This document shows positions 1 through 6,755 of a DNA stretch of 29,610 bases, one piece after another. A program made the position numbers and the translations under genes. How positions within the stretch are numbered: the first letter of the stretch is position 1; each line of letters opens with the position of its first letter. The stretch comes from UBA2730 sp022793235. Its GTDB lineage: Bacteria; Bacillota_I; Bacilli_A; RF39; UBA660. Under the pieces are notes generated by a model. It made no database searches. It was not told where the DNA came from and saw nothing but the letters and a program-made list of their open reading frames with translations. The stretch is taken from NCBI GenBank assembly GCA_949745755.1, contig CATJZL010000114.1, positions 1 through 29,610 on the forward strand, given 5' to 3'.

Positions 1-108
1 TAATCAAAAATTTGAAGAAAAAAATATTAAAATTTGTCTATAAGATGTTTTTTGGTTGAAATTCGATATTTTTTTAAGTAAAAAACCTAAACTTAAAAAG
101 AATTATTA

Positions 109-137
109 ACGACAAAACATAAAGAATATATTATAAT
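109..137 (+). promoter_or_regulatory. Putative sigma-A promoter for the HIRAN gene
   Basis: The -10 is TATAAT at 132-137. The -35-like ACGACA at 109-114 keeps the GACA half, and the spacing is 17 bp. A strong AGGAGG ribosome-binding site lies at 177-182, 8 nt before the ATG at 191. The rest of 1-190 is AT-rich and I see no gene in it. Confidence 0.5.
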
Positions 138-190
138 ATATTTAAAAACAAGAAAAAAAATACTAATAAATAGTATAGGAGGAACAAAAA

Positions 191-871
191 ATGAATAATG
201 AATTATGGCTAATCTGGAAACAAAATACAACAAGAAGAAGATACAAAGTAGGTACACTTTCCTATGAAAAACAAAAATATAATTTTACATACCAAAGTGA
301 AGAATTAGAAGATGCGAGTAAAGCAGGCTTTGATTGTTTCCCAGGTTTTCCAGATAAAGAACAAGTATATACAAGCGAAGAACTTTTTACAAATATCAAA
401 ACAAGACTTCCAAATCCACAAAGACCAGACTATTTACATATTTTAAATAAATACAGCCTAACATCTCAATCGAGTGCATTAGATATTTTAGCAAAAACAA
501 AAGGAAGACTCATCACAGATACATATGAATTTGTAAAAGCATTTAATAAAAATGAAATAGAATTTGATATAGCAGGAATAAGCCATTGTAAGGACTATGA
601 TAAAATAAAAGAAAATCTACTAGTAAATGATAAAATAGAATTAGAAACAGAAAAGGAAAATAAATATGACACGTATGCCATAAAAATAACAATAACAAAA
701 GAAAAGAAAAAATATCATTTAGGCTATGTACCTAGATATTATTCAAAAGAATTATATACTATTCTAAAAGAAAAAAAAGCATATTCTGCTTTAATTAAAA
801 ATTTAAGTTTAGATAATGAAATGTATGATAAAGATATGATCATAAGTATTAGACTAATAATTGAAAGCTAA
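191..871 (+). CDS. HIRAN-domain protein
   Basis: This is a 226-residue soluble protein with a strong AGGAGG site before the ATG. The C-terminal half (about residues 120-215) looks like a HIRAN domain: it begins FDIAGISHCKDYD, continues with the acidic/basic strand around LETEKENKYDTYAI, and has the signature LGYVPRYYSKEL. HIRAN domains occur in Rad5/HLTF helicases, where they bind DNA ends, and as stand-alone bacterial proteins. The N-terminal half (LWLIWKQ...RYKVGTL) resembles the conserved N-terminal part of other bacterial stand-alone HIRAN proteins that I recall, but I cannot assign it a fold. No helicase or kinase domain is fused. A role in DNA metabolism or regulation is inference. It has its own promoter and converges on the next gene. 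Confidence 0.75.
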   Translation: MNNELWLIWKQNTTRRRYKVGTLSYEKQKYNFTYQSEELEDASKAGFDCFPGFPDKEQVYTSEELFTNIKTRLPNPQRPDYLHILNKYSLTSQSSALDILAKTKGRLITDTYEFVKAFNKNEIEFDIAGISHCKDYDKIKENLLVNDKIELETEKENKYDTYAIKITITKEKKKYHLGYVPRYYSKELYTILKEKKAYSALIKNLSLDNEMYDKDMIISIRLIIES

Positions 872-899
872 TACTTATTTTTTTATAATGTATAAGTAT
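871..899. terminator. Inverted repeat between convergent genes
   Basis: ATACTTAT (871-878) and ATAAGTAT (892-899) form an 8-bp stem with a 13-nt T-rich loop. The left arm touches the stop codon of the HIRAN gene and the right arm lies inside the end of the reverse-strand gene. It could be a shared terminator, but the T-run is mostly in the loop, so it is weak. Confidence 0.35.
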
Positions 900-1545
900 A
901 AACTTTTTGATTCTGCTTACTGGAATCAAAAGGGACAACATACTTATCTTCTTTATAATATATAAAATCATCAATATTGTCATTCACCAAAGGTAAAAGA
1001 TCAATAGGAAGACCAAGACCTTCATCAAGAACATTTTGAGTGGAACGATCTAACTCTCTCTTATTTAAATCAATTTTCTTTTCTCCCATAACAATAACAT
1101 GCTCTACCTCTGTATCACAAAAAATAGTACCATTTTTAAAATTTTCAATATCTTTTTCTTTATCTTTCATAGACCATTGAAAATTTAAAGAACCATAAGC
1201 ATCATCTTTCATTGTATAAAACAAAGTAGGAACTCCAAACTCCTCTTTGAATATTTCATAAAAATCACTAAGAGCAGCTAATTTATGTCCAATAGGTCTT
1301 TCTGCTAAACCATTCCCTACAGTAATTCTTAAGAATTCCCCTTTATAATATTTGCAACAAAAAATAATTTTATTTTCGCAAAGATCAGTATAATCACTAT
1401 AAACTTCATTAGAAAAACTTGCATATTCCCCTGCCAACATACAAGGCCCACCACAACCATATAAAACAAGCCTTGAACCGAATTTTTCTAACAGTTGTTC
1501 TGATAAATGATAACAATCACATACAGTAGAATCTACTTTTGTCAT
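883..1545 (-). CDS. Hypothetical protein, 220 aa, Cys-containing N-terminus
   Basis: I do not recognise this family. I chose the ATG at 1545 (MTKVDSTVCDCYHLSEQL) because AGGAGG ends 7 nt before it. The ATG six bases upstream is only 1 nt from that site, and the longer open frame to 1632 lies in the untranslated leader. Five cysteines fall near the N-terminus, including CDC and YGCGGPCML, and two more (FCC) follow at mid-protein; metal or cofactor binding is possible but unproven. No signal peptide or membrane segment is visible. The segment FYTMKDDAYGSLNFQW may be conserved but I cannot name it. It is transcribed alone and is divergent from the GNAT gene across a 469-bp gap. Confidence 0.7.
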   Translation of the reverse strand: MTKVDSTVCDCYHLSEQLLEKFGSRLVLYGCGGPCMLAGEYASFSNEVYSDYTDLCENKIIFCCKYYKGEFLRITVGNGLAERPIGHKLAALSDFYEIFKEEFGVPTLFYTMKDDAYGSLNFQWSMKDKEKDIENFKNGTIFCDTEVEHVIVMGEKKIDLNKRELDRSTQNVLDEGLGLPIDLLPLVNDNIDDFIYYKEDKYVVPFDSSKQNQKVYTYTL

Positions 1546-1649
1546 TTTCATACCTCCTATTAAGAAAATGATGTATTTAAATATAAAACATCTATATTTT
1601 TTATGAATAATCTTATTATTGATCATGAGCATTTTTTAGCCCGAATAGA

Positions 1650-1678
1650 ATAATATCATAAATAACAAAGATTAGCAA
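1650..1678 (-). promoter_or_regulatory. Sigma-A promoter for the 883-1545 gene
   Basis: On the reverse strand, TTGCTA (1673-1678) and TATTAT (1650-1655) are separated by 17 bp. Transcription from here would give a leader of about 100 nt before the ATG at 1545, long for this compact genome. Confidence 0.5.
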
Positions 1679-2014
1679 CTATAAAACTAAAAATCACACA
1701 ATTTCTTTGTACTATTACACATTTTAACAAAAACATTTCATCACTCTCAAAAATTTTATCACAAGAAATAATAATAGATAATCGATAGGTTCACCATGTA
1801 TCTCCCTTTGTCAACAAATATGTAAATCTCCTCTTTAATTCCATACTTTATCATAAAAAATATATCGACTATAAAAAAGCATCCTATAAATTATATGACA
1901 ATAAAAAAAATTGGATCCGCAAAAGACTAATTTTAACTCATTTAAAAAAGTTAAAAATAGAAAAGTAGATTTTTCTAACACAACATGATACGATTATAAA
2001 AAAGGAGAAAATAC
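1679..2014. other. AT-rich intergenic region without a supported gene
   Basis: This lies between the divergent hypothetical gene and the GNAT gene. The only open frame of note is 31 codons on the reverse strand (1759-1854), with no ribosome-binding site. The end of the region carries the AAAAAGGAG site of the GNAT gene. I see no RNA gene, repeat or mobile element. Confidence 0.5.
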
Positions 2015-2548
2015 ATGAATACAGAAAAATATCATTTAAGATATATAAGAGAAGAAGATTATAAAGACATTTTTGAAATAGTCAAAAATGAAAATGTAAT
2101 TAAAAATTTAAATATGACAAAACACAAAAATGAAGAAGAAACAAAAGCATTAATAAAAGAATATCTAAATGGCTTAAAAACAAAAACAAAATATCCTTTC
2201 GCTATAATAGAAAAAAAATCACAAAATTTTTTGGGGGTCTTTTTAATAAAACTTGACTTATATGATGAAGACTCATTTGAATTTACTATTTATATAAACG
2301 AAAAATACTGGTATCAAGGAATTTACAAAGAAATTTTTCCTATAATGATAGACTTTACATTTACACATATCAAAACCAAGAATTTTAGGGGTTTTGTAAA
2401 AGAATACAATACTGCATCAAGTAAAGTATTAGAAAATAACCATTTTAAACTAGAAAAAATTTTTAAAGTACCAAATATACCCTGTAACATAAAAAGTTAT
2501 GTATTAACAAAAAAAGAATATGAAAAAAGAAAAAGGCTTTACAAATAA
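2015..2548 (+). CDS. GNAT family N-acetyltransferase (RimJ/RimL-like)
   Basis: This is a 177-residue protein with an AAGGAG site before the ATG. The N-terminus (YHLRYIREEDYKDIFEIVKNENVIKNL) is the opening pattern of the Acetyltransf_3 (RimJ/RimL-type) branch of acetyl-CoA-dependent N-acetyltransferases. It is followed by a central FLIKLDLYDEDSFEFTIYINEKYWYQGIYKEIFPIMIDF strand-helix region where acetyl-CoA is normally bound, and by the late FVKEYNTASSKVLENNHFKLEK motif, equivalent to the N-x-x-S-x-x-x-x-x-x-x-G-F region of the family (here NNHF). The usual Q/R-x-x-G-x-G/A pyrophosphate loop is weak (YWYQGIYKE). The substrate is unknown. Its 3' end overlaps the convergent reverse-strand gene by 10 bp. 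Confidence 0.8.
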   Translation: MNTEKYHLRYIREEDYKDIFEIVKNENVIKNLNMTKHKNEEETKALIKEYLNGLKTKTKYPFAIIEKKSQNFLGVFLIKLDLYDEDSFEFTIYINEKYWYQGIYKEIFPIMIDFTFTHIKTKNFRGFVKEYNTASSKVLENNHFKLEKIFKVPNIPCNIKSYVLTKKEYEKRKRLYK

Positions 2549-3573
2549 AAGATATAAAAGGTAAAATCAGAATCCTTAAGTCGAACAACTAAAGAAAAAT
2601 CATCACTAGAAAGAATAAACTCATCTACTAACACCTTCTTTTTTTCTTTTATAAATAATTTTTTTTCTTCCTTTGTTATATAATCAACTAACCTTATATT
2701 TCCATCCTTATCATTACAAACAAATTTTGTATTACTAAAAATATAATTCTCATAGTCTTTTATAGATTTATAAACAATATCTTTTGTTTTAGTATCTTGA
2801 ATTTTATAAGTAATCTTCTCGTCTTTCTCTTCTTTATACAAAAGATAAGGAACTCCATCAAGAAGAAAATAATCAATACTTTTCCCTACATCCTCCCCCA
2901 TCGGAAAAGTATTAATAATCTTAAAATCATTAGATAAAACAATAAGATCCTTTTTATCTTCCTTATCTCTAACAAATAAAAGATATTTCCCATCACTCTT
3001 TATACTATAGATAGAATAAGTATAACCATCTGTATGAGTAAGAACCTCTTCCTCCTCTCCACTTTTTAAATCTTTTAAAGAAATACCTGTATCTGTTTGA
3101 AATAAAACTTTATCTAAACTAGGGAAAATAAACTCTCCCTCTTCTATCTTAGGATACTCCCTAATCTTTTTAAACTTTTTATCAAAAAGGTGATTCCCTA
3201 ACCGATAATATTTACCAATCTTTGTAAATCCACCATGGATTTCCTCACTGTTTTCATATAAAATAACAACTTTCTTTTTTTCTATATTATATTTTAACAA
3301 CGTAGCACAATGATCTCCATCATAATAAAGATAAACATTCACATCATCATAAAAAATATTAACAAGTTTTTTATCTTTTAGTTTATCACTTTTAACTGTA
3401 TATTTATTGTTTACGCGAGTAATAGAATAATCTTTATTTTTATCAATCTTATCCTTTTCCATAGCAAGTTCCTTTTCTTTCTTTTCTTTTGCATGAAATA
3501 AAGCATCTACTGTTACACAAACAAACAGGAATAAGAACAATACAACAATTAAATACTTAATTCTCTTCTTCAT
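2539..3573 (-). CDS. Membrane-anchored hypothetical protein, 344 aa
   Basis: I do not recognise the family. The ATG at 3573 (MKKRIKYLIVVLFLF) is preceded by GTGAGGT at good spacing; the GTG at 3585 is part of that site. Residues about 5-25 form one hydrophobic segment preceded by positive charges, so the rest is probably outside the membrane. A Lys/Glu-rich linker follows (HAKEKKEKELAMEKDK). The remaining 280 residues are beta-rich with recurring strand-turn units such as YYRLGNHLFDKKFKKI and YLLFVRDKEDKKDLIVLS, suggesting a beta-propeller-like fold; this is inference from pattern only. It is divergent from sspI, 90 bp away. A TATAAT (3590-3595) upstream without a clear -35 may be its promoter. 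A sporulation role is not shown. Confidence 0.7.
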   Translation of the reverse strand: MKKRIKYLIVVLFLFLFVCVTVDALFHAKEKKEKELAMEKDKIDKNKDYSITRVNNKYTVKSDKLKDKKLVNIFYDDVNVYLYYDGDHCATLLKYNIEKKKVVILYENSEEIHGGFTKIGKYYRLGNHLFDKKFKKIREYPKIEEGEFIFPSLDKVLFQTDTGISLKDLKSGEEEEVLTHTDGYTYSIYSIKSDGKYLLFVRDKEDKKDLIVLSNDFKIINTFPMGEDVGKSIDYFLLDGVPYLLYKEEKDEKITYKIQDTKTKDIVYKSIKDYENYIFSNTKFVCNDKDGNIRLVDYITKEEKKLFIKEKKKVLVDEFILSSDDFSLVVRLKDSDFTFYIFYL

Positions 3574-3614
3574 ATAATACCTCACTACTATTATAAAACA
3601 GAATCTCTATTTTG

Positions 3615-3644
3615 TGTATAGTTTTTTTAGAAAAGTGCATACTA
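3615..3644 (+). promoter_or_regulatory. Sigma-G-type forespore promoter of sspI
   Basis: TGTATA (3615-3620) and CATACTA (3638-3644) are separated by 17 bp. CATACTA is the typical -10 of Bacillus sigma-F/sigma-G promoters and GTATA fits their -35. This agrees with the forespore-specific expression known for minor SASP genes. Confidence 0.75.
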
Positions 3645-3663
3645 GAAATGGGAGAGTGATTTT

Positions 3664-3897
3664 ATGGATAATATTAGTATAAGAAGTCATATCATTGAAA
3701 ACTTTAAAAATGATAGTTTAGAAGAAATAAAAAATGCAGTAAAAGAAACAGTAAGTTCTCTTGAAGATGAAGAACTTCTGCCTGGTCTAGGTGTATTTTT
3801 CTCACTTATATATGAAGAAGCAGATGAAGAAATGAAAGAAAAAATGATTACATTGATAAAACAAGGTTTAGAAAAAAAGAAAAAGCTTAGTTTGTAG
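3664..3897 (+). CDS. sspI: Small acid-soluble spore protein SspI
   Basis: This 77-residue protein matches the SspI family in length and in order of motifs: an N-terminal ISIRSHIIENF, a central E-E-L-L-P-G-L-G-V-F-F block (LPGLGVLFE in Bacillus SspI), then the acidic EEADEEMKEKMITLIKQGLEKK tail. SspI is a minor SASP made in the forespore and retained in the spore core. Unlike alpha/beta-type SASPs its DNA-protecting role is not well established. The gene has a GGGAG ribosome-binding site and sits directly behind a sigma-G-type promoter. Its 3' end overlaps the convergent small membrane protein gene by 11 bp, so it faces the gpr-spoIIP unit. It has a few more residues than the ~71 of Bacillus SspI. 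Confidence 0.85.
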   Translation: MDNISIRSHIIENFKNDSLEEIKNAVKETVSSLEDEELLPGLGVFFSLIYEEADEEMKEKMITLIKQGLEKKKKLSL

Positions 3898-4204
3898 CTT
3901 TAGCAAGTTCATTAAAAAGAGTATTCATAACAAAGGAAAAAGACTTTTCAATGGCATTAGATACAGAAAGAGAAACACGAGATAATAAATTATTATATTG
4001 TTTTTCTTCCTCCACATAGTTCTTTACATCAAGTGCCTTCCCTTCTTTGACATCTTTTTCAAACTTTTCAATAGCAGAGTTTGTAAGAGTTGTCTTTTTT
4101 GCATTGGTAAATTCATAATAACCTAAAGCTTGAGTAATATAAAGTCCTACAAAGAGTAAAAATAAAACAAGAAGCGTAAAACGCACAACATGCTTAGACT
4201 TCAT
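3887..4204 (-). CDS. Small membrane protein downstream of spoIIP (yqxA position)
   Basis: The protein has 105 residues with one N-terminal membrane segment (about residues 9-28, FTLLVLFLLFVGLYITQALG). It is followed by a charged region (FEKDVKEGKALDVKNYV) and an amphipathic C-terminal half. Its start overlaps the spoIIP stop by 11 bp, which implies translational coupling. In Bacillus subtilis the gene after gpr-spoIIP is yqxA (DUF3679), also a small membrane protein of about this size. I treat this as the positional counterpart, but the sequence alone does not let me confirm homology, so no symbol is given. A sporulation role is inferred from linkage only. Confidence 0.65.
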   Translation of the reverse strand: MKSKHVVRFTLLVLFLLFVGLYITQALGYYEFTNAKKTTLTNSAIEKFEKDVKEGKALDVKNYVEEEKQYNNLLSRVSLSVSNAIEKSFSFVMNTLFNELAKATN

Positions 4205-5156
4205 GACCTTTAATCACCTCACTAATAATATTAGAAAGAAGAACAGTTGTATTCATCACTTCCTCTATACGATTATCCACACCACCAATCTCAATTAATA
4301 AACTATTAGAAGAAAAATCTTGATTATAAACTCCATTCACACCTTCCCCCCCCTTCTGATAAATTCCTTTACTCAAACCAGGATATCGTTCTTCAATTTT
4401 ATTATTAATAGAGGTAGTAAATTCTAAGTTTTTTCCATAATTAGGATTTTCAAGTCCAATTAAAAAAATAACTTTTGCATAATTTTTCCCATCAATGGTA
4501 ATAGTAGTTTTATCATAATTAAGGGAATCTCGATGTACATCAATAAAATAATTAAGAGTTTGATAGTTCTTTCTTACATCCTCCAAAAATACACGACTTG
4601 CACGATAACTCGCTGCATAATTCCAATTATTTAAAGTAAGTACATCTCGTATACTCCTCTCCTCTACTAAAGTCTTAAGACCATTCTCTTCAAAAATATC
4701 TTTCATAATATAATTATTAATGGTAACAGTAGGTTTAATAGAATAAATACCATCTACCTCTTTATATTCTTCTGTTTGATGAGAATTATAAATATAGATA
4801 AGTGGCTCAAACTCTTCCTGTTCATTTTTATTCGTAGCAACTATCTCTTTAGACTTTACATTTTTTTTCTCCTCTTGATATCTCTTTAAAAAATGATAAT
4901 TAAAATTAATTAACTGAATAACAGAGAAATTTTTACGTAACTTTTGAAAAGAATCTTCTACATGTTTTGTATCATTATATGTATAATTTGACTCTTTTAG
5001 AAGATAATCAAGCAAAACTTCATTATTTATATTTAAATTCTTTCCTAATAAGAAATGAAAAGTAATACTAATAACAGAAAAAAACAGAAAAAGAAAGAGG
5101 AAAATTTTTCTTTTTTTATGCATTTTGGTTGTGTTCTTTAATTTTATCTTCTTCAA
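4194..5156 (-). CDS. spoIIP: Stage II sporulation protein P (SpoIIP)
   Basis: SpoIIP is a peptidoglycan amidase/endopeptidase that, with SpoIID and SpoIIM, thins the septal wall and drives engulfment of the forespore. The 320-residue product has a membrane anchor (about residues 17-37), a linker, and the catalytic domain from about residue 117. Visible family motifs are IYIYNSHQTEEY (His126), IDVHRDS (His208) and LLIEIGG (Glu289), consistent with the metal-binding amidase_3-like site. The start is a TTG at 5156 behind AGGTG; no ATG lies nearer. It follows gpr by 41 bp on the same strand, as in Bacillus. The gap holds a strong hairpin that covers the ribosome-binding site. In B. subtilis this gene is mainly mother-cell (sigma-E) expressed; I cannot see a convincing sigma-E promoter here. 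Confidence 0.93.
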   Translation of the reverse strand: MKKIKLKNTTKMHKKRKIFLFLFLFFSVISITFHFLLGKNLNINNEVLLDYLLKESNYTYNDTKHVEDSFQKLRKNFSVIQLINFNYHFLKRYQEEKKNVKSKEIVATNKNEQEEFEPLIYIYNSHQTEEYKEVDGIYSIKPTVTINNYIMKDIFEENGLKTLVEERSIRDVLTLNNWNYAASYRASRVFLEDVRKNYQTLNYFIDVHRDSLNYDKTTITIDGKNYAKVIFLIGLENPNYGKNLEFTTSINNKIEERYPGLSKGIYQKGGEGVNGVYNQDFSSNSLLIEIGGVDNRIEEVMNTTVLLSNIISEVIKGHEV

Positions 5157-5161
5157 AAAAT

Positions 5162-5193
5162 CACCTACTTTTATCTTATTATAAAAGTAAGTG
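5162..5193 (-). promoter_or_regulatory. Hairpin covering the spoIIP ribosome-binding site
   Basis: In the reverse-strand transcript CACTTACTTTTAT pairs with ATAAAAGTAGGTG (13 bp, one G-U pair) around a 6-nt loop. The 3' arm contains the AGGTG ribosome-binding site of spoIIP. No T-run follows, so it is not an ordinary terminator. Confidence 0.55.
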
Positions 5194-5197
5194 CTGT

Positions 5198-6229
5198 TTA
5201 ATTTTGTCGTTTTATTTTATGAAGAGCTTTATTAATTCCTTGACTGAGTAAAAAAGCCATTCGATCAATTAAAAAATCAATTTCTTTAGGTGTAACCATA
5301 AAATTATAATCTAATGGATTCAAAACTTCTAAAATAAATTGCCTCAAGCTCGAATCATCTAATGTACCAACAAGACCAAGTATTTTATTTTTCTCATCAT
5401 CAGTTAAAGTTCCATTATAATATTCATAATCACGGGATATTTTCATTTTATTTAAAGAATGATTCATATTCTCCTTTTCATAACCAATTTTTTTCATAAT
5501 ATAAGAAAGAGTATCCATAACAATAGTAACAGAATCAATAATAGTAGGTACACCTATAGAAATAATAGGAATAGAAAGACTCTCTTGAGACAATAAAACA
5601 CGATTATTCCCTACACCACTACCAGGTGCAATGCCACTATTACTAATTTGAATAATTTGATTCATTCGAGAAGTTTTTGTCGTTTTTAAGGCATCAACAA
5701 CAATCACAAAATCAGGTTTTATCTGTTCTAATACACCTAGAATAATAGCATGTGTCTCAATACCTGTACTCCCTGTCACTCCAGGCACCAAACTAAAAGT
5801 ATCACGATACCCTTCTTCTAAAGAACCAAAAGACAACAAATGATGAGTTACAATAATCTTTTGAGCCACCTTGGGTCCTAAAGCATCAGGAGTAGACTTA
5901 TAATTTCCAAGACCAATAACCAAACAAGACATCTCATCATCAATTTCCATATCCTTAAATAAGGAGAGAAGCTCATCTGTAAAGGCCTCCTCTACAACCT
6001 TAAAATTGGTACTATCTGTAATATCTTTAAAGGAAACACTTTTATAATACCCTGGTGCCCGATGATAATCCAGCTTTTTATCTTTATCAATAAAAAACTC
6101 TTCTACCACAACCTCTTTATTAATATCCCTTCTTTTGTAATTCATAAGTTGCAAAGTGTTTTCATCAATTGTGTCATCAAGAATTAAATCAGTACGAACA
6201 TCAAATAAACTTAAATCTTTCTCTCTCAT
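5198..6229 (-). CDS. gpr: GPR germination protease
   Basis: GPR is the endopeptidase that starts degradation of alpha/beta-type SASPs in the spore core at germination. It is made as a zymogen in the forespore. The 343-residue product (start ATG 6229 behind AGGTG; the GTG at 6238 is part of that site) begins with FDVRTDL, the conserved region of propeptide processing. The two acidic residues implicated in catalysis are present in GNYKSTPDALGPKV (Asp115) and VIVVDALKT (Asp179). The glycine-rich VPGVTGSTGIET and ISNSGIAPGSGVGNNR segments are also typical. It is divergent from rpsT and followed by spoIIP, exactly as in Bacillus. A sigma-F/G-type promoter lies just upstream. Confidence 0.93.
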   Translation of the reverse strand: MREKDLSLFDVRTDLILDDTIDENTLQLMNYKRRDINKEVVVEEFFIDKDKKLDYHRAPGYYKSVSFKDITDSTNFKVVEEAFTDELLSLFKDMEIDDEMSCLVIGLGNYKSTPDALGPKVAQKIIVTHHLLSFGSLEEGYRDTFSLVPGVTGSTGIETHAIILGVLEQIKPDFVIVVDALKTTKTSRMNQIIQISNSGIAPGSGVGNNRVLLSQESLSIPIISIGVPTIIDSVTIVMDTLSYIMKKIGYEKENMNHSLNKMKISRDYEYYNGTLTDDEKNKILGLVGTLDDSSLRQFILEVLNPLDYNFMVTPKEIDFLIDRMAFLLSQGINKALHKIKRQN

Positions 6230-6245
6230 TTCAATCACCTAATCT

Positions 6246-6275
6246 TAGTATGAATAAAATTTACGTATTTTATTT
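6246..6275 (-). promoter_or_regulatory. Sigma-F/sigma-G-type promoter of gpr
   Basis: On the reverse strand a perfect CATACTA (6246-6252) lies 18 bp from AAATA (6271-6275), one mismatch from the GHATR -35 of sigma-G promoters. This matches the forespore control of gpr in Bacillus. Its -35 overlaps that of the rpsT promoter. Confidence 0.7.
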
Positions 6276-6302
6276 GCATTTTAAAAAAATATTTGATAAA
6301 AT
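6274..6302 (+). promoter_or_regulatory. Sigma-A promoter of rpsT
   Basis: TTGCAT (6274-6279) and TAAAAT (6297-6302) are spaced by 17 bp, followed by GAGGTG before the ATG at 6331. Confidence 0.6.
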
Positions 6303-6330
6303 GAACTTGTTTACAAAGTGAGGTGAAAAA

Positions 6331-6594
6331 ATGCCAAATATTAAAAGTGCAAAAAAACGTGTACGCAGCAATAAAAAGAAAGAAGTTGTAAATACATATA
6401 TAACTTCTAGTATGAAAACTGCTATTAAAAAATTCGAAAAAAGTGTTAAGGCTGGAAATCATGAAGAAGCAAGCAACAACTTAAATATTGCAATGCAAAG
6501 AATTGATAAAGCAAAAAATGCAGGTCTTGTTCACAGAAATAAAGCAGCTCGCTTAAAGAGTAACTTAACAAAAATGAATAATGGAATAGAATAA
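6331..6594 (+). CDS. rpsT: 30S ribosomal protein S20
   Basis: This 87-residue basic, helical protein binds 16S rRNA early in 30S assembly. The family hallmarks are clear: MPNIKSAKKRVRSNKKK at the N-terminus, S-x-M-K-T-A-I-K-K-F in the middle, and the C-terminal IDKAKNAGLVHRNKAARLKSNLTK. The length is normal. A GAGGTG ribosome-binding site precedes the ATG. The gene is transcribed alone, with a sigma-A-type promoter and a terminator whose stem includes the stop codon. It is divergent from gpr, the same arrangement as in Bacillus. Confidence 0.97.
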   Translation: MPNIKSAKKRVRSNKKKEVVNTYITSSMKTAIKKFEKSVKAGNHEEASNNLNIAMQRIDKAKNAGLVHRNKAARLKSNLTKMNNGIE

Positions 6595-6618
6595 TCATAG
6601 AAGGATTATTCTTTTTTT
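6588..6618 (+). terminator. Rho-independent terminator of rpsT
   Basis: AGAATAATC (6588-6596) pairs perfectly with GATTATTCT (6604-6612) around a 7-nt loop and is followed by a T-run to 6618. The stem contains the rpsT stop codon. Confidence 0.85.
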
Positions 6619-6755
6619 GTAGAAATATTTAACATAAATTCCTACAATGTTTTCCATCTTTACACATTTGTTTACATATTTAACATTTTTAATTAGTGAA
6701 TCTTAAAAATATATAGTATACTAATAATAGAAAATATAAGAATAAGGTGATAAAG

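Noticed and set aside
1759..1854. 31-codon reverse-strand frame (MIKYGIKEEIYIFVDKGRYM...) in the intergenic region
   Set aside because: No ribosome-binding site, no recognisable family and an abrupt hydrophobic end. It may be a gene remnant but cannot be supported.
6235..6462. Reverse-strand frame opposite rpsT
   Set aside because: It is the antisense of a clear S20 gene, Phe/Ile-rich as expected for the shadow of Lys/Asn codons, with no ribosome-binding site.
6603..6755. Riboswitch or RNA gene between rpsT and the transglutaminase-like gene
   Set aside because: Beyond the rpsT terminator the sequence is plain AT-rich, with a possible weak TATACT -10 only.
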